Part shown: piece by piece, positions 16,081 through 24,944 of the stretch | How positions within the stretch are numbered: the stretch's first letter is position 1 | Layout: every line of letters begins with the position of its first letter | Assembly (NCBI RefSeq): GCF_001676705.1 | Contig: NZ_CP016170.1 | Location: 3,968,001 to 4,032,000 of the forward strand | Origin: Bordetella bronchialis | GTDB lineage: Bacteria > Pseudomonadota > Gammaproteobacteria > Burkholderiales > Burkholderiaceae_B | Length of the DNA: 64,000 nt | Direction of reading: 5' to 3' | The notes under the pieces: model-generated | Databases searched by the model: none | The model's input: the letters and a program-made list of their open reading frames with translations, nothing else | What the model was told of the DNA's origin: nothing | Made by a program: the position numbers and the translations under genes

Positions 16081-17409
16081 TCAAGCCCGCGGTGTATCGC
16101 GCTTGATCTTGATGAACAGCAGCACCAGCAGGGCCGCGCACAGTTCCATCAGGCCCACGCTGTACAAACCGGAGGCCAGGCTACCGGTCTTGTCCTTCAG
16201 CCATCCCATCAGGTAAGGCGCGGCGAAACCCGCCAGATTGCCAACGGAGTTGATCAGGGCGATGCCGCCTGCCGCCGCGGTGCCGGTCAGGAAGGCCGCC
16301 GGCAGCGACCAGAAGACCGGGAAGGCCGCCAGGATGCCGATGGCGGCGAAGGACAGCGCGTACATCGCCGCCATGGGGCTGCCCAGGAAGTAGCCCGTTG
16401 CCACCAGGCCGATCGCGGCCGCCAGGCTGGCCAGCACGCTATGCATGCGGCGCTCGCCGGTGCGGTCGGAATGGATGCCGTTCAGCACCATCGCAATGGT
16501 CCCCAGGATAAAGGGAATCGCCGACACCAGGCCGATGTGGAAATTGCCCTGCACGCCCAGCTCCTTGATGATGGACGGCGTCCAGAAGGCGATGGTGGCG
16601 TTGCCGCTGACGATGCAGAAATAGATCAGCGCGCACAGCCAGACACGGCCATTGAACGCGTCGCGCAGCGACGAATGCTTGGCGGGATCGCGCGTTTCCT
16701 TTTCCAGGTCGCGCTGGACGATCGCGCGTTCGCTGTCCGTCAGCCACTTGGCGCTGGCGGGCTTTTCCGGCAGCCATGCCAGCACGGCGAAGCCGGCCAG
16801 CACGGAGGGAATGCCCTCGATCAGGAACAGCCACTGCCAGTTCGTCAAGCCTTCGACGTCGGACATCGCGCTCATGATGAAGCCGGCAAGCGGCCCGCCC
16901 ACCACGCCCGCGATGGCGAACGAGGTCATGAAATAGCCGTTGATGCGCGCCCGGCGGTCCGAAGGAAACCAGTACGTCAGGTACAGCACCACACCGGGGA
17001 AGAAGCCGGCCTCGAACACACCGAGCAGGAAGCGCAACACGTAGAACTGCGTCGGCGTCTTGACGAAGATCATCGCCATGGAGGCCAGCCCCCACAGGAT
17101 GGTGATCCGCGCCAGCGTGCGGCGCGCGCCGATTTTCTCCAGCAGCAGGTTGCTGGGCACTTCGAACAGGAAGTAGCCGATGAAGAAAATGCCCGCGCCC
17201 AGACCGTAGACGGTCTCGCTGAACTGCAAGTCCTGCAGCATCTGCAGTTTGGCGAAACCGATATTGACGCGGTCTATCCACGCCAGCACGAACAGGAAAA
17301 CCAGGAAGGGAATCAGGCGCACGGCGATCTTGCGATACGCCAGCGTGCGTTCCGCCAGGAACGGCGCGCTGGAAGCCCCACCCGGCGCCGGGGTAACGGT
17401 GGACGACAT
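16081..17409 (-). CDS. MFS transporter, anion:cation symporter (ACS) family
   Basis: A 442-residue, 12-helix inner-membrane transporter of the ACS branch (tartrate, phthalate, hexuronate transporters). Signs are FVLAWIDRVNIGFAKLQML in helix 1, GAGIFFIGYFLFEVPSN in helix 2, the RFLLGVFEAGFFPGVVLYLTYWF segment region in helices 4-5, and a central charged loop. The substrates are organic anions taken up with protons. It is last in a four-gene minus-strand run (GntR, DUF2848, amidase, MFS), so it probably imports the amide or acid handled by the amidase. Confidence 0.88.
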   Translation of the reverse strand: MSSTVTPAPGGASSAPFLAERTLAYRKIAVRLIPFLVFLFVLAWIDRVNIGFAKLQMLQDLQFSETVYGLGAGIFFIGYFLFEVPSNLLLEKIGARRTLARITILWGLASMAMIFVKTPTQFYVLRFLLGVFEAGFFPGVVLYLTYWFPSDRRARINGYFMTSFAIAGVVGGPLAGFIMSAMSDVEGLTNWQWLFLIEGIPSVLAGFAVLAWLPEKPASAKWLTDSERAIVQRDLEKETRDPAKHSSLRDAFNGRVWLCALIYFCIVSGNATIAFWTPSIIKELGVQGNFHIGLVSAIPFILGTIAMVLNGIHSDRTGERRMHSVLASLAAAIGLVATGYFLGSPMAAMYALSFAAIGILAAFPVFWSLPAAFLTGTAAAGGIALINSVGNLAGFAAPYLMGWLKDKTGSLASGLYSVGLMELCAALLVLLFIKIKRDTPRA

Positions 17410-17469
17410 GAAGATGCTCCGTAAGTAAAGGAGATGGTTGACCCGCCCCGCGGCGGGCTTGTTTGGATT

Positions 17470-18789
17470 TCAGTTCAGCGCGGCCTCGATCGCGCCGGCG
17501 ACTTGCAGGACCCGGGCGTCGGCGCCCCGCAGACCGCAGACCGCCAGGCCGATGCCGGGCTGCCCGGCCGGCAGCGACACGCCGCAGCCGTCCAGGAAGT
17601 TGATGACACTGGTATTGCGCAGGACCAGGGCGTTGACGGAGAAGAAGGCTTCGTCCGTTTGCAGGTCGTCCACGCGCGGCGGCAGCACGGCAACGGTCGG
17701 CATCAGCCAGGCGTCGGCGTCGCGCAGGCGATCGGCGGCCACGGCCATGACGGTCGCGCGCCGGTCCAGCAGCGTGATGTAGTCGGCCGCGGACTGCTGT
17801 TCGCCGCGACGGATGCGCATCGCCACGCGCGGATCGTATTCATCGCCCTTGGCGGCAAGCAGGTCGCGATGCCAGTGCCATGCCTCGGCCGCGGTAAAGC
17901 CGCCGCCGCCGTTGATGGACGGCAGGTCGCGCAGTTCCGGGAAGTCGAAGGGCACGATCTGCGCGCCCTGTGCCGAGAGCCGGGACACGGCCGACTCGAA
18001 CGCATCGACCACGGCGGCGTCGGCGCCGTCGAACAGGAAGTCGCGCGTGACGTACAGGCGCAAGCCCTTGAGCGGAGCGGGCCGGGCGTCCAGGTCCTGG
18101 CCGCTGAGGATGCGATCGACGATCGCGCAGCATTCCACGGAGTTGGCAAGCGGGCCGGCCGAATCCAGCGTGCGCGACAGCGGCACGCCACCGCGCAGGG
18201 AAACGCGGTGCGAGGTCGGCTTGAACCCGGTCAGTCCGCAGAATGCCGCGGGGATGCGTATGGAGCCGCCCGTGTCCGTGCCCAGCGTGGCCACGGCCAT
18301 GCCCTTGGCCACGCTGACGGCGCCGCCAGACGTCGAACCGCCCGCCACCCGGGCTTCGTCGAAGGGCGCGCGCGGCGTGCCGTAATGGGGGTTCAGCCCC
18401 AGGCCCGAAAAGGCGAACTCGCTCATATTGGTACGCCCCAGCAGCACCGCGCCGGCGGCCCGCAAGCGCGCCACCGCATCCGCATCCCGCACGGCGGGCG
18501 CGGCGGACGCCAGGGCCCGCGAACCCGCCGCCGTGACCTGGCCGCGCACATCGAACAGGTCCTTGATGGACACCGGCAGGCCGGCGATGGGCGAAGGCAC
18601 ATTGCCGGCGCGGCGGGCGGCATCGCTGGCGCGCGCGGCCTGCAGGGAAGCCTGTGCATCCACGTGGATATAGGCCGCGCCGCCCGCCTTGCGATACGAC
18701 TCGATGTCCGCAAGGGCTTGCTCCACCAGTTTTTCGCTGGTGGTGCGGCCGGCCTGGAGCGCTGCTTGCAACTGCTTGATCGTTTGCAT
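17470..18789 (-). CDS. Amidase (amidase signature family)
   Basis: A 439-residue enzyme with the Ser-cisSer-Lys triad of the amidase signature family: the Lys in LPVSIKDLFDV (near residue 77), the Gly/Ser-rich block GGSTSGGAVSVAKG with the cis-Ser, and the nucleophile Ser in GTDTGGSIRIPAAFCG. It hydrolyses a carboxamide to acid and ammonia in the cytoplasm; GatA-like and AtzF-like enzymes share the fold. No gatB or gatC is nearby, so it is not the tRNA amidotransferase. The start at 18789 (MQTIKQLQ) lies 29 bases after the DUF2848 gene. Confidence 0.88.
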   Translation of the reverse strand: MQTIKQLQAALQAGRTTSEKLVEQALADIESYRKAGGAAYIHVDAQASLQAARASDAARRAGNVPSPIAGLPVSIKDLFDVRGQVTAAGSRALASAAPAVRDADAVARLRAAGAVLLGRTNMSEFAFSGLGLNPHYGTPRAPFDEARVAGGSTSGGAVSVAKGMAVATLGTDTGGSIRIPAAFCGLTGFKPTSHRVSLRGGVPLSRTLDSAGPLANSVECCAIVDRILSGQDLDARPAPLKGLRLYVTRDFLFDGADAAVVDAFESAVSRLSAQGAQIVPFDFPELRDLPSINGGGGFTAAEAWHWHRDLLAAKGDEYDPRVAMRIRRGEQQSAADYITLLDRRATVMAVAADRLRDADAWLMPTVAVLPPRVDDLQTDEAFFSVNALVLRNTSVINFLDGCGVSLPAGQPGIGLAVCGLRGADARVLQVAGAIEAALN

Positions 18790-18818
18790 GGAGGAGTCCC
18801 TTTTCCGGCGCGGCCGGC

Positions 18819-19496
18819 TCAATCGGTGACAGGCAGAACGCGCACGCGGTAGGCGTGGCGCAAGGTACGGTTCAGGACGGGGTCGTGCAGTTCCATCTCG
18901 AACTGCTCGCCATAACCCAATTGACCCATCACGGTCTGGGTGCCGCAGTACATGGCGGTCCCCACGGGCAAGCCGCCCTGGCCGGCATATTTCTCGGCCA
19001 GCTCGCGCGGGTCGCGCAGGCTGGTCATGGGTCCTTCCTGGTACAGGGCACGCTGGCCGTCGCGCACGCGCCAGGTGCGGGAAACCAGTTGGTCCCAATG
19101 GCCGGCGACCTCGTCGAAACGCCAGAGTTCGCGGCTGACCGGCTTGGCGCACATCTGCTTGGACACCGTAACGTCATAGGCCTCGACCTTGCGATCGGTG
19201 TGGTCCGAGCCGATACCGACCAGCAGGCCATCGGGCGTGGACAGCAGGACGGCTTCGACCTCGCCGGAGGAATCGGCGCGCGGCACTTCGATTTCCTCGT
19301 CGGTGGTCAGCAGGGACGCCGCCAGCGGGTAGTAGCAGGGCACCGTGGAAGGCGGCTTCACGCCGATTTCCTGCAGTTCCCGGATGTGGTGCTGCACGGC
19401 GGCCTCGTCCCGGCCTGCCCAGCCGGCGATGACCAGGCGGTCGATCAGGATGGTGCGCTCGCCCGATCCGGCGAGATGAAACTTCAGTTGCGGCAT
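18819..19496 (-). CDS. DUF2848 family protein
   Basis: A 225-residue protein, start MPQLKFHLAG at 19496, matching the DUF2848 family (LVIAGWAGRDEAAVQHHI, GIGSDHTDRKVEAYDV, KQMCAKPVSRELWRF). The family resembles fumarylacetoacetate hydrolases at the fold level and is usually found next to amidases and ACS transporters, as here. A hydrolytic step acting on the same substrate as the amidase is an inference; no activity is established to my knowledge. Confidence 0.8.
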   Translation of the reverse strand: MPQLKFHLAGSGERTILIDRLVIAGWAGRDEAAVQHHIRELQEIGVKPPSTVPCYYPLAASLLTTDEEIEVPRADSSGEVEAVLLSTPDGLLVGIGSDHTDRKVEAYDVTVSKQMCAKPVSRELWRFDEVAGHWDQLVSRTWRVRDGQRALYQEGPMTSLRDPRELAEKYAGQGGLPVGTAMYCGTQTVMGQLGYGEQFEMELHDPVLNRTLRHAYRVRVLPVTD

Positions 19497-19594
19497 GGCG
19501 ATAAACCTCTTTGATGCTGCGGCCGCATGGGCCGCGGTGAAACTCCGCGTCCGCCGGCGCGCCGCCATGCACGCTGGGTGCTTGCGGCCTGGCG

Positions 19595-20308
19595 TCAGAT
19601 GGAGCGGATGATGTTCTTGCGGAACTCGTCGATGTGGTCGCGGATGGCCTCGCGCGCCCCCGGAATATCCCGGCGCTCCAGCGCGTCCAGCACGGCCATG
19701 TGCTCGTGGTAGACGTTGGCCAGGTGCTCGGGATCCTGCAGCGACAGGAACCAGAAGCGCGCCTGTTTCTCGTGCAAGCCGCGCAGCAGTTCGGCCAGCA
19801 CGCGGTTGCGGGAGGCGGCCGAAATGGCGTTATGGAATTTCAGGTCCAGCTGCATCAGCCCGTTGATGTCCCGGTGCTCCAGCAAGGCCGCGGAACGCTC
19901 GACGATATCGCGCATGGCCTGGATGTCGCTGCCGTGCGCGCGCTCGGCCGCCAGCGTGACGCATAGCAATTCATTGGTCAGCCGGACCTCGATCATGTCC
20001 AGCACTTCGTTCAGCGAAAGCGGCGCGACCAGCACACCCTTGCGCGGCAGGATGGAAACCAGCCCATCGCTTTCCAGCCGGTGCAGCGCCTGGTGGACCG
20101 GCGTGCGGCCCAGGCCCAGCAGCGCGCCCACCTGGGACTCGTTGATGGCTTCGCCCGGCCGGAACTCGCAGGAAATGATGCGCCGCTTGATCTCGGCATA
20201 GGCCAGCTCGCGCAAGGCGGCGCCCGAGGACGCACGGCGACCGGCCGCGCCTGGGGCGGAGTCCTGCTGGACAGGCTGGAGGGAAGAACCGGACATGATG
20301 CTCGCCAT
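19595..20308 (-). CDS. GntR-family regulator, FCD (FadR) type
   Basis: A 237-residue regulator. The winged helix is at residues about 30-100 (AYAEIKRRIISCEFRPGEAI, then GRTPVHQALHRLESDGLV), followed by an all-helical FCD ligand domain with the metal-binding His pattern (DLKFHNAISAASRN, then VYHEHMAVLDALE). The start is 20308 or 20296. First gene of the run to the MFS transporter and probably its regulator, responding to a carboxylic acid. A perfect palindrome, TGATATATCA, lies 24 bases upstream. Confidence 0.87.
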   Translation of the reverse strand: MASIMSGSSLQPVQQDSAPGAAGRRASSGAALRELAYAEIKRRIISCEFRPGEAINESQVGALLGLGRTPVHQALHRLESDGLVSILPRKGVLVAPLSLNEVLDMIEVRLTNELLCVTLAAERAHGSDIQAMRDIVERSAALLEHRDINGLMQLDLKFHNAISAASRNRVLAELLRGLHEKQARFWFLSLQDPEHLANVYHEHMAVLDALERRDIPGAREAIRDHIDEFRKNIIRSI

Positions 20309-20331
20309 CTAAAACGCAAGTGATAATACTC

Positions 20332-20341
20332 TGATATATCA
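20332..20341. promoter_or_regulatory. Candidate GntR operator palindrome
   Basis: TGATATATCA is a perfect 10-bp palindrome 24 bases upstream of the GntR-type start, within its likely promoter (minus-strand TATTAT nearby). FCD-type GntR proteins bind short palindromes of about this size. Autoregulation is inferred from position only. Confidence 0.45.
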
Positions 20342-20508
20342 CTAGAAACGTATAAGGGATTACCCGGGAGAGGCGACCGAGCCGCTCCCCCGCGTGTAAC
20401 GCCGGCCACGTCCGCCGCGCGCCGGGCAAGGCGGTGGCCAACGTCGTGAGCCGCGGGCGATTGGCCGGATCGCGCTGGCGGGACGGCCCTGCCGCGCGAC
20501 AGCGGCAA

Positions 20509-20546
20509 GGTGCACGCGATAGGGCACGGTGCACGTGATACGGGCA
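20509..20546. repeat. Imperfect tandem repeat upstream of tRNA-Thr
   Basis: GGTGCACGCGATAGGGCA (20509-20526) is followed by GGTGCACGTGATACGGGCA (20528-20546). Meaning unknown. Confidence 0.6.
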
Positions 20547-20571
20547 ATGTGGCCTGCCCGGACCGAGGACT

Positions 20572-20600
20572 TTTCGCGTAACCAAAAACTCTGATATGAT
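20572..20600 (+). promoter_or_regulatory. Putative tRNA-Thr promoter
   Basis: TATGAT at 20595-20600 is a good -10 hexamer. The -35 position, 17 bases upstream, reads TTTCGC, which is weak. The tRNA begins 97 bases downstream. Confidence 0.35.
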
Positions 20601-20697
20601 CTCGGTCTTTTCCGGGACAGCTCAATCCTGGAAGCAGTTCAGGCAACGCCGCGAACTGCGTGCGGTATCGTTGCGGCGCCAGCCGGGATATCGTTCA

Positions 20698-20773
20698 GCC
20701 GGCATAGCTCAGTTGGTAGAGCAGCGCATTCGTAATGCGAAGGTCGTAGGTTCGACTCCTATTGCCGGCACCA
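20698..20773 (+). tRNA. tRNA-Thr (anticodon CGT)
   Basis: A 76-base cloverleaf with acceptor GCCGGCA/TGCCGGC, D-arm AGCTCAGTTGGTAGAGC, anticodon loop TTCGTAA (CGT), T-arm AGGTTCGACTCCT, discriminator A and an encoded CCA. Confidence 0.97.
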
Positions 20774-20778
20774 GATCG

Positions 20779-20808
20779 AAAAGGCCAACCCGCATGGGTT
20801 GGCCTTTT
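20779..20808 (+). terminator. Rho-independent terminator of tRNA-Thr
   Basis: AAAAGGCCAACCC and GGGTTGGCCTTTT form a 13-bp perfect stem with a GCAT loop, 5 bases after the tRNA. Confidence 0.92.
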
Positions 20809-20900
20809 GCTTTTGCGCAATCGATTCGCGTCAGTGCGGGTGCCGGCCTGGCGGCGATGGCCGTCGCCTGGGGCATGACGTGGCTTTGACGCCAACTCCG

Positions 20901-21392
20901 CTACGTTCCCTGTTTCTTGATCACGCTGATCGATCCGTCGGCCTCTAGGTAGGCGCGCCGCACCTGGGCGATGTCCTCGATGCCCTTTTGCCTGAGTTCG
21001 CTGGACACATCCTCCAGCGTCAGGCTTTCGCGGCGCATTTCACGCTTTTGCAGCTGGCCATCCTTGATCAGGCATAACTTGGATGCCTGCAGGAAGGGCC
21101 GCGCGGCGGGCCATATGTACGCCAGCCGGTCGATGAAGACGCTCCAGAAGACGATGGTGGCGATCAGCACCATGCCGTCGGGCACCGATTTGTATTCGCC
21201 CGCCATGGCGTTTTGCGCGGCGTCGGCGATCAGCACAACCACGAGCAGGTCCGCGATGCCCAGCGAGCCGATATCCCGCCGGCCGGCAAGCCGCATCAGG
21301 ACGAAAATGAACCAGTAGGTCAGGCTGCCGCGGATGATCATCTCCAGCGGCGACATGCTGAACTTGATGATGTTGTCCCATTGAATATCCAT
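20901..21392 (-). CDS. DUF421 (YetF-like) membrane protein
   Basis: A 163-residue protein starting MDIQWDNIIKF at 21392. Three hydrophobic segments fill residues about 15-85. They carry the DUF421 signature FVLMRLAGRRDIGSLGIADL, where the family has RxxGKRxxxxxxxxDLV. A cytoplasmic C-terminal domain follows, ending in SLTLEDVSSELRQKGIEDI. In Bacillus the YetF family has been linked to spores; in proteobacteria the function is unknown. Confidence 0.85.
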   Translation of the reverse strand: MDIQWDNIIKFSMSPLEMIIRGSLTYWFIFVLMRLAGRRDIGSLGIADLLVVVLIADAAQNAMAGEYKSVPDGMVLIATIVFWSVFIDRLAYIWPAARPFLQASKLCLIKDGQLQKREMRRESLTLEDVSSELRQKGIEDIAQVRRAYLEADGSISVIKKQGT

Positions 21393-21525
21393 CGCGACTC
21401 TCCTTGTGCGAACGTCGCAGCCTGTCCTGCCACGGGAAAGCCGCCGCCGCGCCAGCCCATCCGTAAGCAACCGCCGCGCCCGGGTCCGCCAGTTGCTCAG
21501 CGGCGCGACGGGAGGAAAAGCAACC

Positions 21526-22029
21526 ATGAACACAATCGAGCGCGCCGCGATTTTCATGCGCGACCACAAACTGACACTGGTCACCGCGGAATCCTGTACG
21601 GCGGGCATGATCGCCAGCATGCTGGCCGATATACCGGGCGCCGGCGCCCTGCTCGACTGCGCCTTCGTCGTCTATTCCCCCGACGCCAAGCAGCGCTGCG
21701 TGGGCGTTTCCGCGCACACCCTCAGTACCCACAACCTGACCAGCGAGGCGGTGGCCCGCGAAATGGCCCTGGGCGCCGCCGCGCGCAGTCCGGCCAATGT
21801 GGCGATCGCCAACACGGGACTGGCCGACAACGCCGATGACGACATCCCGGCCGGCACCCAGTGTTTCGCCTGGGTTTTCAAGACCAGCGCCGCCGATGCC
21901 AACCCGGCCGTCTACACCGAGACCCATCGCTTCGACGGCGGCCGTCACGGCATACGCAAGGCTGCCGCGGCCTACGCCCTGGAGCGCATGATTTCGCTGC
22001 ATCAGGAATGGCGCAAGGACGGCCGGTAG
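21526..22029 (+). CDS. CinA C-terminal domain protein (nicotinamide-nucleotide amidase type)
   Basis: A 167-residue stand-alone CinA C-terminal domain: LTLVTAESCTAGMIASMLAD with the catalytic Ser-Cys region, and NVAIANTGLADNADDDIPAG, where the family has the TGxAGP signature. Typical members (PncC) deamidate nicotinamide mononucleotide in NAD recycling. Here the family's usual TGIAGPxGG reads TGLADNADDD, so the Gly/Pro loop is altered and activity on NMN is uncertain. GGAGG precedes the ATG. Confidence 0.8.
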   Translation: MNTIERAAIFMRDHKLTLVTAESCTAGMIASMLADIPGAGALLDCAFVVYSPDAKQRCVGVSAHTLSTHNLTSEAVAREMALGAAARSPANVAIANTGLADNADDDIPAGTQCFAWVFKTSAADANPAVYTETHRFDGGRHGIRKAAAAYALERMISLHQEWRKDGR

Positions 22030-22272
22030 CAGGCGCCGCCACGCAAAGGCGGAGCCATCTTCAAGCCCTGGTATCCAGACGTACTCATCTGTCGACGTGC
22101 ATCCCGCGCCGGACGCTGACGGCGCCCACCGGGCACGGGCGCGACGGGCAAGACGCGGCGCGCCCGGACGATGCGTGACGGAGCCGGTACGTACCGCCCG
22201 CGTCGACGCCGCCAGCACGCAGGACAGGCATAGCAGTTGCGGCCGCATGCGCCGTTTGCAGGGAGAGGACGC

Positions 22273-23175
22273 ATGAAATCCAGATCCGTCGATCCGGCCT
22301 CGCGCCGGCAGGTATTGAAAGCCATCACAGTGGGGCTGCCGGCCGCCGCATTGACCGGCCGCGTGCAATCCGCCGAGGCTCAGCCGAACCCGGATCCGTC
22401 CGCGTCCCCGCAGGGCGCTCCTGCGCAAGGTGGATCGCAGGGCGGCTCGGCTGCCGGCGCCGCCATGCCGTCCGGCGCGAACGCTACCTGGAAATTCTTC
22501 AACACCGACGAAGCCGCCCTGATGGAGGCCATCGTCGCGCGCCTTATCCCGGCCGATGAGCTCGGTCCCGGCGCTCGCGAAGCCGGCGTCGCCGTCTATA
22601 TCGACCAGCAGCTGGCGGGCGCCTGGGGCAACGGCGACCAGTTCTATCAGTCCGGTCCCTTCGCGCCCGGTACGCCACAGCAGGGTTATCAGCTCTCCTA
22701 CACACCGGCACAGATGTTCCGTACCGGCCTGGCGCGCTTCGCCCAGGCGGTGCGGCAGAGCCAGAATGGCAAGGCCTTCGCCGAACTCGATGCCGCCACG
22801 CAGGACGAGATGCTCCGGCGCATGGAAGCCGGCAAGCTGGATTTCTCGCCGCTGCCGTCGGCGGTGTTCTTCGCCGCATTGATGGACGCCACCGTGGAGG
22901 GCTTCTTCTGCGACCCCGTCCATGGCGGCAACCGCGATATGGTCGGATGGAAGCTGGTGCAGTTCCCGGGCGCCTACGCCAGCTACTCGAACGACATCGA
23001 GCGGCATGGCGTGGCCTTCGTGCGGGCGCCGGTCTCCATCGCGGACAGCCCCGTCCACGACATGAGGATGGACGGGCAGCACGGCGCGCCCGCGGCCCCC
23101 ATGAAAATGGACCGGCAGCCCGCCGCGCCGGCGCCGCGCACGGAACTGAAGCCCGCGGCCAGGGAGGCAGCATGA
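22273..23175 (+). CDS. Gluconate 2-dehydrogenase subunit 3-like protein
   Basis: A 300-residue protein with a Tat-like signal (SRRQVLKAITVGLPAAAL), then a Pro/Gly/Ser-rich linker to about residue 70 and the subunit 3 domain (FFNTDEAALMEAIVARLIPA, GAREAGVAVYIDQQLAG, GYQLSYTPAQMFRTGL, FFCDPVHGGNRDMVGWKLV). In three-subunit FAD dehydrogenases this small subunit escorts the flavoprotein through the Tat pathway. The C-terminal 50 residues are Pro/Ala/Met/His-rich. The stop overlaps the ATG of the FAD subunit (ATGA). Confidence 0.87.
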   Translation: MKSRSVDPASRRQVLKAITVGLPAAALTGRVQSAEAQPNPDPSASPQGAPAQGGSQGGSAAGAAMPSGANATWKFFNTDEAALMEAIVARLIPADELGPGAREAGVAVYIDQQLAGAWGNGDQFYQSGPFAPGTPQQGYQLSYTPAQMFRTGLARFAQAVRQSQNGKAFAELDAATQDEMLRRMEAGKLDFSPLPSAVFFAALMDATVEGFFCDPVHGGNRDMVGWKLVQFPGAYASYSNDIERHGVAFVRAPVSIADSPVHDMRMDGQHGAPAAPMKMDRQPAAPAPRTELKPAAREAA

Positions 23176-24944
23176 GCCGCAAACTCCCCCCCGTGGACGT
23201 CGCCATCGTCGGCGGCGGCTGGACCGGATCCGTCATCGGCAAGGAGCTGGCGGCCAATGGCCAGAAGGTGGTGGTGCTGGAGCGCGGCCAGCCGCGCTGG
23301 CCCTCGCCGGATTTCCAGGGGCCCATGGTGCACGACGAGGTCAAGTACGTGCGGCGCCACGCGCTGCACCAGAACGCCGCCACCGAGACCTACACCTTCC
23401 GCAATAACGTCAACCAGACGGCGCTGCCGATGCGCCGCTGGGCCTTTGCCTATCCGGGCACGCACCTGGGCGGCGCCGGCAACCACTGGTCCGGCGCCTA
23501 CTACCGCTTCGACGAGGTAGAGTTCCAGCTGCGGTCGCACTACACCCAGAAATACGGCGCCAAGATTTTCGATGAAGACATCACGGCCCAGGATTGGCCG
23601 GTGCGGTACGACGAACTGGAGCCCTACTACGATCGCTTCGACCGCCTGATCGGCGCGTCGGGCTTTGCCGGCAACCTGAAGGGGCAGAAGCAGGAAGGCG
23701 GCAATCCCTTCGAACCGTGGCGCTCCAATCCCTATCCCAATCCGCCGATGAAAGTGCCGTATGCGCCGGCGCTGTTCGGCGAAGCGGCGCGCAAACTGGG
23801 CTATCACCCCTATGTGCAACCTTCCGCGCTTTGCACGCGGCCGTACGTGAATTCGGAAGGCCTGCACATGAATGCCTGCGTCTATTGCGGCTTCTGCTCC
23901 AACTACGGCTGCGAGCACTTCGCCAAGGCTTCGCCCCAAGTGTGCGTGCTGCCCGTCGCGATGAAGCTGGACACCTTCGAGATCCGTACCGGCACGCATG
24001 TGCTGCGCGTGGAACTGGACCAGGACAAGAAGCGCGCGACCGGCGTGACCTACATCGATGAAGCGGGCGAGGAAGTGTTCCAGCCCGCCGAACTGGTGTT
24101 CCTGTGCGCCTTCAGCATCAACAACGTCAGGCTGCTGTTGTTGTCGCAGATCGGCAAGCCCTACGATCCGCAAAGCGGCGAGGGCGTCGTGGGGCGCAAC
24201 TACACGCACCAGACGACGTCCGGCGTGGGCCTGTTCTTCGATGAACAAACGCCCATCAACCCGTTCATGGGCGCGGGCGCGGTGGCCGTCACCATGGATG
24301 ACTTCTGCACCGACAACTTCGACCACGGGCCGCTGGGTTTCGTCGGGGGCGCGTACATCCAGATCCAGGTGGTCAGCGGCACGCCCATCAGCAACCACCC
24401 GGTGCCCTCCGGCACGCCCAATTGGGGCAGCGAGTGGAAGAAGGCGGTGAAGCGCTACTACAACCATGCCATTCCCATCACCATTACCGGATCGGCGCAG
24501 CCCACGCGCGGCAGCTACCTGGACCTGGATCCCACGTACAAGGACGCCTGGGGCCAGCCGCTGCTGCGCATCACCTACGACTTTCCCGACAACGACATCC
24601 GCATGTCGCGCTTCGTCACCGCCAAGGGCGACGAGATCGCCAAGGCCATGCGCGGCATCGTCCGCACCGAACCGGCCCCGCGCAGCCGCCCCTATTCGTC
24701 GGCAAGCTACCAGTCCACGCACCTGACCGGCGGCGCCGCCATGGGCGCCGACCCGCGCACCAGCGTCGTCAACCGCTATGGACAATGCTGGGATGTGCCC
24801 AATGTATTCGTGACCGGCGCGGCGCTGTTCCCGCAGAACTCCTGCTACAACCCGACCGGCACGGTGGGCGCGACGGCGTACTGGATCGTCGACGCGGTCA
24901 AGCGGGACTACCTGAAATCCCCCGGCCCCCTGGTGCGGATATGA
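23172..24944 (+). CDS. GMC oxidoreductase, FAD subunit of a gluconate-dehydrogenase-like complex
   Basis: A 590-residue GMC-family flavoprotein. The FAD-binding Rossmann motif is VAIVGGGWTGSVIGKELAA near residue 9. The C-terminal active-site pair lies in SYQSTHLTGGAAMG (His) and FPQNSCYNPTGTVGATAYW (Asn). Cysteines C236, C239, C242 and C247 (CVYCGFCSNYGC) form a cluster; related FAD-dependent glucose dehydrogenases carry a 3Fe-4S centre in this region, so an Fe-S cluster is plausible. It has no signal of its own and is probably exported with subunit 3. It oxidises a sugar, sugar acid or alcohol in the periplasm and passes electrons to the next gene's cytochrome. ATGA overlaps on both sides. 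Confidence 0.9.
   Translation: MSRKLPPVDVAIVGGGWTGSVIGKELAANGQKVVVLERGQPRWPSPDFQGPMVHDEVKYVRRHALHQNAATETYTFRNNVNQTALPMRRWAFAYPGTHLGGAGNHWSGAYYRFDEVEFQLRSHYTQKYGAKIFDEDITAQDWPVRYDELEPYYDRFDRLIGASGFAGNLKGQKQEGGNPFEPWRSNPYPNPPMKVPYAPALFGEAARKLGYHPYVQPSALCTRPYVNSEGLHMNACVYCGFCSNYGCEHFAKASPQVCVLPVAMKLDTFEIRTGTHVLRVELDQDKKRATGVTYIDEAGEEVFQPAELVFLCAFSINNVRLLLLSQIGKPYDPQSGEGVVGRNYTHQTTSGVGLFFDEQTPINPFMGAGAVAVTMDDFCTDNFDHGPLGFVGGAYIQIQVVSGTPISNHPVPSGTPNWGSEWKKAVKRYYNHAIPITITGSAQPTRGSYLDLDPTYKDAWGQPLLRITYDFPDNDIRMSRFVTAKGDEIAKAMRGIVRTEPAPRSRPYSSASYQSTHLTGGAAMGADPRTSVVNRYGQCWDVPNVFVTGAALFPQNSCYNPTGTVGATAYWIVDAVKRDYLKSPGPLVRI

Larger units (their letters stand above)
20309..20697. other. Divergent intergenic region between gntR-type gene and tRNA-Thr
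   Basis: 389 bases with no supported gene. It holds the putative GntR operator (20332-20341), a tandem imperfect 18/19-bp repeat (20509-20526 and 20528-20546, GGTGCACG core) and the putative tRNA promoter (20572-20600). The 10-mer ACTCTGATAT occurs twice in the same orientation, at 20328 and 20588. Confidence 0.5.

Noticed and set aside
17470..18789. GatA (Glu-tRNA amidotransferase subunit A)
   Set aside because: Same signature family, but no gatB or gatC nearby and the gene sits in a transporter/GntR catabolic run.
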